Positions 1 through 7,900 of a stretch of 64,000 nucleotides of DNA are shown here, piece by piece. Origin of the DNA: Cnuibacter physcomitrellae (lineage in GTDB: Bacteria > Actinomycetota > Actinomycetes > Actinomycetales > Microbacteriaceae); contig NZ_BMHD01000001.1 of the NCBI RefSeq assembly GCF_014640535.1, positions 746,214 to 810,213 on the forward strand. The letters run 5' to 3'. Under the pieces are notes generated by a model, which was not told where the DNA came from, ran no database searches, and was given only the letters and a program-made list of their open reading frames with translations. The translations under genes were made by a program, and so were the position numbers. Position 1 is the first letter of the stretch, and each line of letters starts with the position of its first letter.

Positions 1-60
1 GCTCCTCGGCGCGGCGTGATCGCATCCGGGATCGGGCGACAGAGGGCGGAGAGCAGGAAG

Positions 61-93
61 CCGGGGAGCCCGCATCTCCTGCGCGCTCCCCGG
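61..93. terminator. GC-rich hairpin, candidate terminator
   Basis: The arms CCGGGGAGC (61-69) and GCTCCCCGG (85-93) are perfectly complementary around a 15-base loop. No T-run follows, as is usual in high-GC actinobacteria. It probably ends a transcript entering from left of the window. The rest of 1-218 holds no gene I can support; TACGAT at 204-209 could be the -10 box of the kinase gene. Confidence 0.45.
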
Positions 94-218
94 CTGCACT
101 CCCCCCAGGTCCCCTGCCAGGCTACGTTCCCGTTCCCAGACGGGCGTCCCCCAGTTGTGGGGGCAGCCACCTGTACGATGCGGAGTGTGATCCCCTGTCG
201 CCCTACGATCGAGAGCTG

Positions 219-1382
219 ATGGCACGGCCCGACCGCGAACGCAGGCGTCTGATCACGCGGACGGTCCGGGTGCTCGGGCTCGCCTTCACCGGGTGCTCGT
301 TCGTGCTCGTCGCGGTCTCCGGAGCCACCGCGCTCGAGCGGGTCGTCATGCCGGCGATCCTCCTCATCGCCGTCGGCGTGGCGTTCGTCCTCGTCGGACG
401 TGGGCGCACATGGTTCCGCCCCCTCCTGACGTACGTGCTCGGCGTCCTCGTGCTCGCCTCCTCGTGCCTGCCCGCGACGCTCCCCCGCGACGAGATCGAG
501 GCGGCGGGGATCCAGCTCTTCGCCTCCACGGCGATGCCGGCGCTCCTCATCACCCTGTCGGGACAGCGCTGGCGGATCCCCGTGATCGTCGGCTCCTTCC
601 TCCCCGTGGTCGTCCTCACCCTCCTCGCGACGGCCCAGGCGCAGCCGCTCGGGCTCACGGCGCTCTCGGTCGTGCTCGGCTGGGTCGCGTTCTCGATCGT
701 GTCCCATTGGCTCGGCGCGAGCATCGACCGTGCCTCGGCCGGCATCGAGCGGCTCAAGCACGCCCACGCCGGCGAGCGCCTGGCCAGCGAGCGGGAGGCG
801 GCCCGGCGCCGGAGCGCTCGCCTGCTCCACGACACCGTCCTCGCCACCCTCACGCTCCTGGCGCATTCGGGGGTGGGGGTGAACGCCGCGGCACTGCGGC
901 ACCAGGCGGAGGAGGATGCGCGGCTGCTCCGGCAGCTGCGGCTCGGCGACTCCCCCACGCCCACCGCCTCCGGGAGCTACAACCTCGAGCCGGTCGCGAC
1001 CAGCGATCTCGGGCACACCCTCGAGTCGGTCAAGCAGCGCTTCGGGCATCTCGGTCTCGAGGTGGCGTGGCACGGAACGGGTCAGATCCTCCTCCGCAGC
1101 GACGTCCTCGACGCCTTCCTGCTGTCGCTCTCCGAGTGCCTCGAGAACGTCCGCAGGCACTCGGGGGTCGGGGCGGCCGACGTCACGATCACCGAGGACG
1201 ACACGACCGTTAGGGCGATGGTGACGGACGAGGGGGTGGGGTTCGACCTCTCCTCCGTCGACGTCGAACGGCTGGGGATCGCGGAGTCGGTCATGGCGCG
1301 CATCCGCGACGTCGGAGGCAACGTCAGGCTCTTCTCGGCGCCGGGTTCCGGGACCACCGTCGTGCTGGAGGTGCCGCGATGA
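219..1382 (+). CDS. Membrane sensor histidine kinase (HisKA_3/NarL type)
   Basis: A 387-residue sensor kinase. Residues 1-165 hold about five or six hydrophobic segments. A dimerisation helix follows with the phospho-acceptor motif RLLHDTVLAT (His204). The C-terminal ATPase domain has the N box SECLENVRRHSG (Asn310) and the G1 box DEGVGFD (337-343). This arrangement is typical of kinases that phosphorylate LuxR-type response regulators, and one lies two genes downstream. The stop overlaps the next start by 4 bases, so the genes are probably translationally coupled. The stimulus is unknown. With little extracytoplasmic sequence, sensing may be within the membrane. A TACGAT box at 204-209 suggests a very short leader. 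Confidence 0.85.
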   Translation: MARPDRERRRLITRTVRVLGLAFTGCSFVLVAVSGATALERVVMPAILLIAVGVAFVLVGRGRTWFRPLLTYVLGVLVLASSCLPATLPRDEIEAAGIQLFASTAMPALLITLSGQRWRIPVIVGSFLPVVVLTLLATAQAQPLGLTALSVVLGWVAFSIVSHWLGASIDRASAGIERLKHAHAGERLASEREAARRRSARLLHDTVLATLTLLAHSGVGVNAAALRHQAEEDARLLRQLRLGDSPTPTASGSYNLEPVATSDLGHTLESVKQRFGHLGLEVAWHGTGQILLRSDVLDAFLLSLSECLENVRRHSGVGAADVTITEDDTTVRAMVTDEGVGFDLSSVDVERLGIAESVMARIRDVGGNVRLFSAPGSGTTVVLEVPR

Positions 1383-2626
1383 GCTCGGTCGATCCGAAGG
1401 CCGACGAGACCGGAGTGCTCACCCGCCTGGTCCGTGCGCGGGGTCTCGGGCCCCAGGCGGTCGACGAGGTGCGCGCGGGCATCGAGCGCGACTCGACGCT
1501 GGGCCTGTCGTACCTCGGCGTCGGCGCCACCCTAGTGGGCGTCCTCATGCTCGTGCGGGGCGTCACCGCGTATCTCGCGGCGTGGCACACCGACCCGGGG
1601 TTCCTGGTGCTCGGCGTGGCCTGGGCGCTCGTCATCGTCGCGTTCGTCGCGGTCCAGGTCCTCGTCCGCTCCACGCGAGGTCGTCTGCCGTCGCGGGCCT
1701 TCGCCGGGCTGCTCGCCTGCGATGCCGTCGCGCTCGCCGCCGACCTCTGGGTCACGGCGGTGTCGCCCTCCGCCGCGTCGTTCACGATCGCCATCGGCGT
1801 GGGGGCCACGCTGGTGGGCTGCGTCGCCGTCAGGTCGACCGTGGAGATCCTCGGCGCCACGTCCGCGCTCGGGGCGATACTGCTCGCGGTGATCGTCGCC
1901 CAGTCCGTCGCCACGGGGGTGGAGCCGGGGAGCAGGGTCGCGTACGCCATGGTCGCGGTCGTGCCGCCCTACGCCGCCGTGTGGCTCGTGCGCGCGTTCA
2001 GCACGTTCGTGCAGCGCACCCTCGACCGCAGCGTGGTGGAGAGCACGATCGGCACCGCCCGCTTCAGCACCGGCATCCTCGCCTCGAAGGAGCTCAGCCG
2101 CCTCGACCTGGAGGCGGAGGAGCTGCTGCGCGACGTCGCGCAGGGCGACCTCCCCCTTCCGCTCCCCTCCGTCGAGGCGGATCGCGCGGCCGCGCTGGCG
2201 TCGCGACTGCGGGTGCGCCTCATCGGCGGCCGCAAGGAGACCTGGCTGCACCATGCGCTCGCGGAGTCGGAGGTGCTCGGTCCGGTCGTGACGCTCGAGG
2301 ATCCGGACGGCAGCGCGGCGTATCTCGACCCGCGCCAGCGGGACGGCCTGCTCTCGGCGATCTGGCTCCTGGCCGACGACAGCGCGCTCTCCGACCCGCG
2401 GCTCCACATCACCGTCGGACGGCGTCGCGGATCGGAGCAGAGCGTGGCCGTCGATATGATGGTGCTGCCGATCGTGCTCTCGATCACCGGTCTCGCGAGG
2501 CGGCGCGTCGATCCGGCTGTCTGGCCGGCCCTCGAACGCGTCGGCCGCTACACCGAGGATGCGCGCAGGGAACGCATTCGGATCCGCGTCGATGCTGTCG
2601 TCGCGGTACCTGACGCCTCCCGGTGA
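1379..2626 (+). CDS. Membrane protein resembling a degenerate histidine kinase
   Basis: A 415-residue protein of no family I can name. Residues 40-205 carry about six hydrophobic segments; the rest is soluble. The soluble part tracks the upstream kinase. EELLRDVAQG (residues 247-256) sits where that kinase has ARLLHDTVLAT, with Arg251 in place of the phospho-acceptor His. LLSAIWLLADD (324-334) matches the N-box region LLSLSECLEN, without the Asn. No G1 box is visible. I infer a catalytically dead kinase-like partner that may modulate the neighbouring kinase. The alternative is an unrelated membrane protein with chance similarity. It lies between kinase and regulator in one operon. Confidence 0.6.
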   Translation: MSSVDPKADETGVLTRLVRARGLGPQAVDEVRAGIERDSTLGLSYLGVGATLVGVLMLVRGVTAYLAAWHTDPGFLVLGVAWALVIVAFVAVQVLVRSTRGRLPSRAFAGLLACDAVALAADLWVTAVSPSAASFTIAIGVGATLVGCVAVRSTVEILGATSALGAILLAVIVAQSVATGVEPGSRVAYAMVAVVPPYAAVWLVRAFSTFVQRTLDRSVVESTIGTARFSTGILASKELSRLDLEAEELLRDVAQGDLPLPLPSVEADRAAALASRLRVRLIGGRKETWLHHALAESEVLGPVVTLEDPDGSAAYLDPRQRDGLLSAIWLLADDSALSDPRLHITVGRRRGSEQSVAVDMMVLPIVLSITGLARRRVDPAVWPALERVGRYTEDARRERIRIRVDAVVAVPDASR

Positions 2627-2648
2627 GGGGGCTACGAGGAGGGGACCA

Positions 2649-3374
2649 GTGACGACCGCCGACACGATGAGCACACCCGCGCGTGATCGCATCCGACTCG
2701 CCATCGTCGACGACCACCGCATGCTGCTCGGAGCGCTCACCCAGTGGATCGACGGCGCGGCCGACGACATCGAGGTCAGCGCCGCCGTCTCGACGTGGCC
2801 CGACCTCCTCACGCACGAGGCGTTCCCGGTCGACGTGGTGCTGCTCGACCTCGACCTGAAGGACAACCTCCCGGTCTCGGTGAAGCTGCGGGCCCTGAAG
2901 TCGGCCGGCGTGAGGACCGTGCTCATGAGCACGTACTCCGAGCCGGGCATCGTGCGCGAGGCGATCGCCGCCGGCGCGCTCGGCTACCTGGTCAAGACCG
3001 AGGAGGCCGACATGATCGTCGAGGCCATCCGGGCGGCGGCGGTGGGAGACAGCTTCATCTCCACCGAGCTCGACCTCGCGATCTCGGCCGAGGACCTCGA
3101 CTCCGCTCCGCGACTGTCCGCGCAGGAGCGCCGCGTCATGGCGCTGTACGGCGGCGGCGAGCCCGTGAAGCAGGTGGCGAAGGCGCTCGACATCTCCGAG
3201 GAGACGGCGAAGTCGTACCTCAAGAGGATCCGCGAGAAGTACCGGCTGGTGGGCATCGACGTGGGCACGAAGGTGGCCCTGCGGAAGCGCGCCATCCAGG
3301 ACGGCCTGCTCCCCCGCGACGACTTCCTCACCAGCCCCGCCCCGATGATCGACGACGACGAACCCCTCGACTGA
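2649..3374 (+). CDS. LuxR/NarL-family response regulator
   Basis: A 241-residue regulator. The receiver domain shows the acidic pair Asp21-Asp22 (IVDDHRM), the phospho-acceptor Asp67 (VVLLDLDL), Ser/Thr near 94 (LMSTYS) and Lys116 (YLVKTE). A C-terminal helix-turn-helix follows (residues about 157-215, LSAQERRVMALYGGG to VALRKRA). I chose GTG 2649 because AGGAGG at 2637-2642 precedes it with ideal spacing; longer frames would overlap the preceding gene. It is the third gene of the sensory operon and the likely target of the first gene's kinase. DNA targets are not visible. Confidence 0.88.
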   Translation: MTTADTMSTPARDRIRLAIVDDHRMLLGALTQWIDGAADDIEVSAAVSTWPDLLTHEAFPVDVVLLDLDLKDNLPVSVKLRALKSAGVRTVLMSTYSEPGIVREAIAAGALGYLVKTEEADMIVEAIRAAAVGDSFISTELDLAISAEDLDSAPRLSAQERRVMALYGGGEPVKQVAKALDISEETAKSYLKRIREKYRLVGIDVGTKVALRKRAIQDGLLPRDDFLTSPAPMIDDDEPLD

Positions 3375-3800
3375 CCGCCGTCCTCGTGATGCAGCATGCC
3401 CGCCCGGGCGCTGGTCGCTAGGACGCACGCGTCGCGACGCACAGCGACCTGCGCCAGTAGCGCCGAACGGCGAGGACACGCCCGTGAGCGCGGGCGGGGA
3501 GGGCTGCTTCTCGCCGGCGGATGGGGTGCGGCGAGGACACGCCCTTCGGGCCGACGGTCCGGGCAGCTGCCGCAGGGTATGCCAGTCGAGATCGGTCCCA
3601 TGGCCGCGGCACGACGCTTCAGTCGTCGCTGTCGCCCCCCCCACTCACCAGCGTGCCTCGCGCGATCCGCTTCAGTCGCTTCGCCGACGGGATGGTACGC
3701 GTTGTGCCACGCCGTCGGGTAGCCCGCGCGGCGAACTGAGGGTCGTTCCACGGAGAGTAGCGGGAATCGGATGGGACTCACACTCCCCACGATCTACCGA
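3375..3800. other. Gene-free stretch with short direct repeats
   Basis: I see no supportable gene in these 426 bases. Reading frames here have erratic composition. Two exact 14-base direct repeats, GCGAGGACACGCCC, lie at 3470-3483 and 3531-3544. CGCTTCAGTCG also occurs twice (3615-3625 and 3668-3678). The stretch may be decayed coding DNA or hold an unrecognised RNA. Confidence 0.4.
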
Positions 3801-3971
3801 TCAGCCGAGCTGGTTCTCACTGATCAGGTCGGGTGGATCGGTGGGGTCGGCATCATCGGGGGCGAACAGCCAGAGCCGGTGGGGGTGCGCGAGGAGGCCC
3901 GGTTCGAAGGCATGCACCAGGGTCCCGATCTGCCCGTCGACGTGCACCCGATCGCCTGGCTGGTGGCCCAT
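3801..3971 (-). CDS. Small hypothetical protein, 56 residues
   Basis: An ATG frame of 56 residues preceded by GGAGC about 9 bases upstream. It begins MGHQPGDRVHVDGQIGTLV, an SH3-barrel-like start, continues with hydrophobic stretches such as HRLWLFAP, and ends in an acidic, proline-rich tail (DDADPTDPPD). The amino acid balance looks like a real protein, unlike the neighbouring frames. I do not recognise a family and infer no function. Confidence 0.5.
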   Translation of the reverse strand: MGHQPGDRVHVDGQIGTLVHAFEPGLLAHPHRLWLFAPDDADPTDPPDLISENQLG

Positions 3972-4078
3972 GCTCAATCTTGCTCCGGTCGCCGCGGGCG
4001 AGGGAGCCCTCCGACGTTACGTCTGTGTGAACACGGGAGCGACGTGACCGTCGTCGGGCCACCCGCCCATCGCCGACG

Positions 4079-4468
4079 TCAGGACAGCTTCTCGAACACC
4101 ATCGTCGCTTGGATCCGGTCGCCGCCGCCCATGCCCTTGGACCCGGATGACGCGGTCGTGATCGTGTGCAGCCGGTAGCCTTGCGCGGTCTGCTTGTTTA
4201 TCACGTTCTCCAGGTCAGTGAGGTTGCCGGAACCGGTGCCGAAGAACTTCTCCTTCAACACGACCTGCAGCACGACGTAGCTGTACCCGTTCTGAGCAGG
4301 ACGCGGCTGAGCCTGCGACACCGCCTCCGCTTGGGCTCGGTCCACGAACCCGCCGAGACCGGGCCGCGCGGGCGGCGGCGCCTGCACCTGCTCGGTCCAC
4401 TTCTGCCCGTCGTACCAGCGGACCGTTCCCGTGCCGTCGTCGTAGTAGCCCGCAGGCGTCCCCGCCAT
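4079..4468 (-). CDS. DUF2510 / DUF4177 two-domain protein
   Basis: A 129-residue protein. The N terminus carries the DUF2510 signature (AGYYDDGTGTV, RWYDGQKWTEQ), a short module common at the ends of actinobacterial membrane or envelope-associated proteins. A proline-rich linker follows. The C terminus (residues about 62-129, YSYVVLQVVLKEKFF to MVFEKLS) resembles DUF4177, a small alpha-beta domain that normally begins with a YEYKVV-like strand. There is no signal peptide or membrane helix. Start: ATG with GAGGGGGAA just upstream. Function is unknown for both domains; the architecture is recognised by pattern only. Confidence 0.75.
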   Translation of the reverse strand: MAGTPAGYYDDGTGTVRWYDGQKWTEQVQAPPPARPGLGGFVDRAQAEAVSQAQPRPAQNGYSYVVLQVVLKEKFFGTGSGNLTDLENVINKQTAQGYRLHTITTASSGSKGMGGGDRIQATMVFEKLS

Positions 4469-4606
4469 CGTTCCCCCTCAGGATCAGTGACCAGAGCATA
4501 GCAACGCCCCTCACCGACCGGACGTTCGCGTATGCCGGCGGGCTGTCCGCGCCTCTCGAGCCGCGCCGTGACCGAGCGACACCCGTCCCACGACTTCGGC
4601 AGAAGG

Positions 4607-4915
4607 TCAGCCGAGGTCGTCGAGGGCGGCTTCGAGGCGGTCGAGCTTGCCGGTGAGCTCGCCCGTGTGGCCGGGGCGGATGTCGGCCTTCAGGACGAGC
4701 GACACACGCGAGCCGAACGGCAGCACGGCCTCGGTGGCGCGGCGGACGACGTCGAAGACCTCGTCCCACTCGCCCTCGATGGTGGTGAACATCGAGTCGG
4801 TCTGGTTCGGCAGGCCCGACTCGCGGACCACCTTGACGGCGGCGGCGACGGCGTCGTGGACGCTGCCGTCGGCGCGTCCGGTGCCGCTCGGAGCGACGGA
4901 GAAGGCGACGAGCAC
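4607..4915 (-). CDS. Thiamine-binding-like protein (YkoF/MTH1187, DUF77)
   Basis: A 102-residue protein of the MTH1187/YkoF-like family, small ferredoxin-fold proteins that bind thiamine or its precursors. The strand VLVAFSVAPSGTG, the segment ESGLPNQTDSMFTTIEGEWD and the terminal ADIRPGHTGELTGKLDRLE fit the family. GTG 4915 is chosen over longer starts because GGGAGG lies six bases before it. The gene follows the glycosyltransferase-like gene by 25 bases and may share its transcript. A link to thiamine is family knowledge only; no thiamine genes are nearby. Confidence 0.72.
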   Translation of the reverse strand: MLVAFSVAPSGTGRADGSVHDAVAAAVKVVRESGLPNQTDSMFTTIEGEWDEVFDVVRRATEAVLPFGSRVSLVLKADIRPGHTGELTGKLDRLEAALDDLG

Positions 4916-4940
4916 GGTGGACCTCCCGCGCGAGGCGGGA

Positions 4941-6215
4941 TCAGGCGACCGGTCGGCTCGTCTCGCCGACCACGTGGTCGACACCGCCGGAATGACGATC
5001 GCCGCGCGCTCTCCTACTCTGCCACAGCAGCACCAGCGCGTACCCGAAGAGGACGACCGTGAGGAGGTTGCGCACCGTCAGCACCGTGAGCATCACCGGG
5101 TCGAGGCCGAGGATCTCGTCGTACCCGATGGGATAGATGACCTGCGTCAGCAGCGCCTGCACCAGGATCAGCAGCGCCGGCACCAGGAAGCGACGTCCGA
5201 GGGTGACGAGACCCAGGATGACGGGGGCGGAGAGCCACACCACGAACTGCGGCGACCCCACCTTGTTGAACACCATGAGCGCCGTGATGATCGCCAGGAC
5301 GAGGGGCGGGAGCACGGCCGTCGGCGATCCGCCGCGGCGCACGACGACCACGGCGAGCACGAGGACGACCGCGGTCGCCACGACGAGGAGCGGCGTGGTG
5401 AGCGCCGCGATGAGATCGGAGCCCGGACCGGTGACCTGGAACGTGAGGATCTCGGTCGAGTAGTACACCTGTCCCTGGCCCGCGTAGGCCAGCCAGAGCC
5501 AGACCGACGCGAACGGCGCCTCGATCTGCAGCCCCCGCCCGGTCTGCTCCGTCACGAAGCTGAACGCGTTCATGCCCGAGCCGAGCAGGAGGGCCACCGC
5601 CAGCACGGCCACCAGGGTGATGCCGGCGGCGACCAGGACCCGCATCCGCCGCCGCACCGCGATGACCACGCCCACCAGCACGGCCGCGGGCCACACCTTC
5701 ACCCAGGTGGCGAGCGCGAGCAGGACGCCCGCCAGCGCCGGACGGCTCGCCACGACGAGCAGTCCTCCGATCACGAGGTCGACCGTGAAGATGTCGATGC
5801 GCCCCACGGCGACGGGCCCGAGGAGCAGCAGGAAGACCAGCCACCACCAGGCCGCGGCGAGGCGCGCCACGCGGCCCGCGCCACCGGGCCGGATGCGACC
5901 CACGAGGTAGGCGAAGACCACCGCGTCGGCCAGCGTGACCACGATCATCCAGCCGATGCCGTAGTCGTCGACCCCGAGCACGAGCGACGCGAGCATGGGC
6001 ACGATGGCCAGCAGCGGGTACACCCACGGACCGTCGATGCCGAGCCGGTCGCCGGAGAGCCACTGCTCGACCCAGCCGCGGTAGACGTTCGTCACGTCGC
6101 CGAACGGCATGCTCGGATGCGTGAGGCCGTCCCAGCCCAGCCAGACGTGCACGCCGAGGAACACCGCCCAGAGCAGGATGGGGTTCGCGCCGAGTCGACG
6201 GATCACGGAGAGCAC
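4941..6215 (-). CDS. Polytopic GT87-type glycosyltransferase-like membrane protein
   Basis: A 424-residue protein with about ten hydrophobic segments. It resembles the DUF2029/GT87 family, polyprenyl-phosphate-mannose-dependent mannosyltransferases of actinobacterial envelopes. An acidic residue near the first external loop (FGDVTNVYRGWVEQWL) and LATWVKVWPAAVLV in the middle fit the pattern. GTG 6215 is favoured: TAGGAT (minus strand, 6228 to 6223) would place the transcript start at that codon. The ATG nine bases further upstream lies inside this box. Donor and acceptor are unknown. It is divergent from the YceI gene. Confidence 0.7.
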   Translation of the reverse strand: MLSVIRRLGANPILLWAVFLGVHVWLGWDGLTHPSMPFGDVTNVYRGWVEQWLSGDRLGIDGPWVYPLLAIVPMLASLVLGVDDYGIGWMIVVTLADAVVFAYLVGRIRPGGAGRVARLAAAWWWLVFLLLLGPVAVGRIDIFTVDLVIGGLLVVASRPALAGVLLALATWVKVWPAAVLVGVVIAVRRRMRVLVAAGITLVAVLAVALLLGSGMNAFSFVTEQTGRGLQIEAPFASVWLWLAYAGQGQVYYSTEILTFQVTGPGSDLIAALTTPLLVVATAVVLVLAVVVVRRGGSPTAVLPPLVLAIITALMVFNKVGSPQFVVWLSAPVILGLVTLGRRFLVPALLILVQALLTQVIYPIGYDEILGLDPVMLTVLTVRNLLTVVLFGYALVLLWQSRRARGDRHSGGVDHVVGETSRPVA

Positions 6216-6372
6216 GACGAACATCCTAGGGGGCGGCCGATCGAGCACCCTGCACCGCCGGGCGCCGGAGCCAGGCGGGACCGCGCCTTCCCTGCCGATG
6301 CTCCGTCCGCTCCCAGCCCTCGCTCACGTGGGCTTGGTTGACTTCCCCCGGACCGATCCGAGAGAAGTGCTG

Positions 6373-7053
6373 TTGAGAAACACGACCAGAATGACCGTCG
6401 TCGCGCTGACGGGCGTGTTCGCCGTCGGCGTCGTCGTGGTCGTCGCGGCCCCCATCCTCTCCAGCTCGCTCGCGTCGAGCTCGCCCGCGTCCGTCCAGGG
6501 CGTGGTCCCCACGGTGGTCGGCACCGACCAGAGCGACGACGACGTGGCCCCCGTCGCCGCGGATGCGCCGGTGTGGACCCTGGGAAGCGGCTCCAGCGTG
6601 CGGTTCCGGGTCGTCGACAGCGACGACGACGATGTCATCTCGAGCGCCGCCACCGACATCGCCGGGTCCCTCACCCTGGCCGACGGGGTGCTCTCGCAGG
6701 CGGAGTTCGTCGTCGACCTGGCCTCGACCCCGATCGAGTCCGCGCGCGCCGACGACGGGCTGATGAGCGCGCTGGCCGCCGCGGCCTCCGGCAATCCGAT
6801 GGCCACGTTCGTGCTCACCGCGCCCGCCAGCGTCGGTGCCGGCGACGGGACCTACACGACCCCGCTCGTCGGCACCCTCACCGTGTCGGGCAAGGCGATC
6901 CCGGTCTCCGCGGTCGCGGAGGTCACGATCGACGGCTCGAGCGGCAGCCTGGTCGCGTCGATCCCGATGGAGCTGTCGGACTACGGCGTCCCGGCCGCCA
7001 ACGGCGCCTCGGCGTACTTCGACATGACCCTCACCCTGGCCGACGCGAACTGA
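6373..7053 (+). CDS. YceI-family protein with N-terminal membrane anchor
   Basis: About 226 residues. A hydrophobic segment (MTVVALTGVFAVGVVVVVAA) anchors or exports the protein. Beyond residue 60 it is a YceI-like lipocalin domain (SGSSVRFRVVDS, GSLTLADGVLSQAEFVVDL, YTTPLVGTLTVSGKAIPV). YceI proteins bind polyisoprenoids or amphiphiles in an eight-stranded barrel. The start is uncertain: TTG 6373, GTG 6367 and ATG 6391 are all in frame, and AGAAG at 6363-6367 suits TTG best. The 3' end overlaps nnrD, on the opposite strand, by 23 bases. The ligand is unknown. Confidence 0.75.
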   Translation: MRNTTRMTVVALTGVFAVGVVVVVAAPILSSSLASSSPASVQGVVPTVVGTDQSDDDVAPVAADAPVWTLGSGSSVRFRVVDSDDDDVISSAATDIAGSLTLADGVLSQAEFVVDLASTPIESARADDGLMSALAAAASGNPMATFVLTAPASVGAGDGTYTTPLVGTLTVSGKAIPVSAVAEVTIDGSSGSLVASIPMELSDYGVPAANGASAYFDMTLTLADAN

Positions 7054-7900
7054 GCTCCGCGACCACGGCGGGCAGCGCCTCGGCGATGTCGAGCGCCACG
7101 ATCGGGCCGCCGCCGGAGGCGCGCGCCGCGGCGCGGGCGTGCAGGAGCGCTCCGGTCGCCGCCAGCGGGACGAGGGAGCCGGGGTCGTCGGCGATGCGCT
7201 GGGCGTTCGTCGCCAGGAGCGCGCCGATGGCGCCCGCGAGCACGTCGCCGGCGCCCGCCGTCGCCGTCCACGAGGTCGTCGAGGTCACGGTCAGACGCTC
7301 GCCCTCGGCCGAGCAGATGTGGGTGACGAAGCCCTTGAGCAGCACCGTGCATCCGGTCAGGCGCGCGGCCGTCAGCGCCCACCGCCGCGGGTCGGCCGAG
7401 ATCGTCGCGCGATCCACCGTCTCGCCGTGGGCCTCGATTAGGCGCTGCAGCTCTCCCGCGTGAGGGGTGAGGACGCAGGGCCCCCGGACGTCGTCGACGC
7501 GATCGAGCGCCCCCGCGTCGAGGACCAGCGTGAGCCCGCTCGCGACGGCCTCGCCGAGCCGTGCGGAGGCCTCCGCCGACCGTGAGCCCGGGTCGGTCCC
7601 GGAGCCGGCGAGCCAGGCCTGCACGCGCCCGTCGGACGTCACGACCTCCGGCCGGGCACGCAGCACGAAGTCGGTGGGTCGGTCCTCCGCCAGGTACCGC
7701 ACCATCCCCACCCCGGTGCGCGTCGCGGCCTCGACCCCCAGGACCGCCGCGCCCGGGTACTGGGGCGACCCCGTCAGCATCCCGAGGACACCGCGCGAGT
7801 ACTTGTCGTCGTCGGGCCCCGGAACGGCCACGCACCGTGCGGCGTCGAGCTCGGTCAGCTCCGTCCAGCCCTCGGCCGGGTCATCGTCGTGACGTGGCAT
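7031..7900 (-). CDS. nnrD: ADP-dependent NAD(P)H-hydrate dehydratase
   Basis: A 289-residue enzyme that dehydrates the S form of NAD(P)HX, a damaged cofactor, back to NAD(P)H using ADP. Family signs are the ribokinase-like fold motifs SRGVLGMLTGSPQYPGAA, LTPHAGELQRLI, VLLKGFVTHI and TATAGAGDVLAG (catalytic Asp in GAGD). The N-terminal epimerase domain found in fused NnrE-NnrD proteins is absent, so the epimerase must be encoded elsewhere. The start is ATG 7900 with AGAGG six bases before. It overlaps the end of the CorC-type gene by 20 bases, so it is probably the last gene of that operon. Confidence 0.9.
   Translation of the reverse strand: MPRHDDDPAEGWTELTELDAARCVAVPGPDDDKYSRGVLGMLTGSPQYPGAAVLGVEAATRTGVGMVRYLAEDRPTDFVLRARPEVVTSDGRVQAWLAGSGTDPGSRSAEASARLGEAVASGLTLVLDAGALDRVDDVRGPCVLTPHAGELQRLIEAHGETVDRATISADPRRWALTAARLTGCTVLLKGFVTHICSAEGERLTVTSTTSWTATAGAGDVLAGAIGALLATNAQRIADDPGSLVPLAATGALLHARAAARASGGGPIVALDIAEALPAVVAELSSRRPG

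Noticed and set aside
16-219. A 67-codon frame at the left edge
   Set aside because: It covers the hairpin at 61-93 and has no ribosome site or protein-like composition.
3484-4047. Overlapping plus-strand frames in the gene-poor region
   Set aside because: Erratic composition, no ribosome site, and part overlaps the better minus-strand 56-residue candidate.
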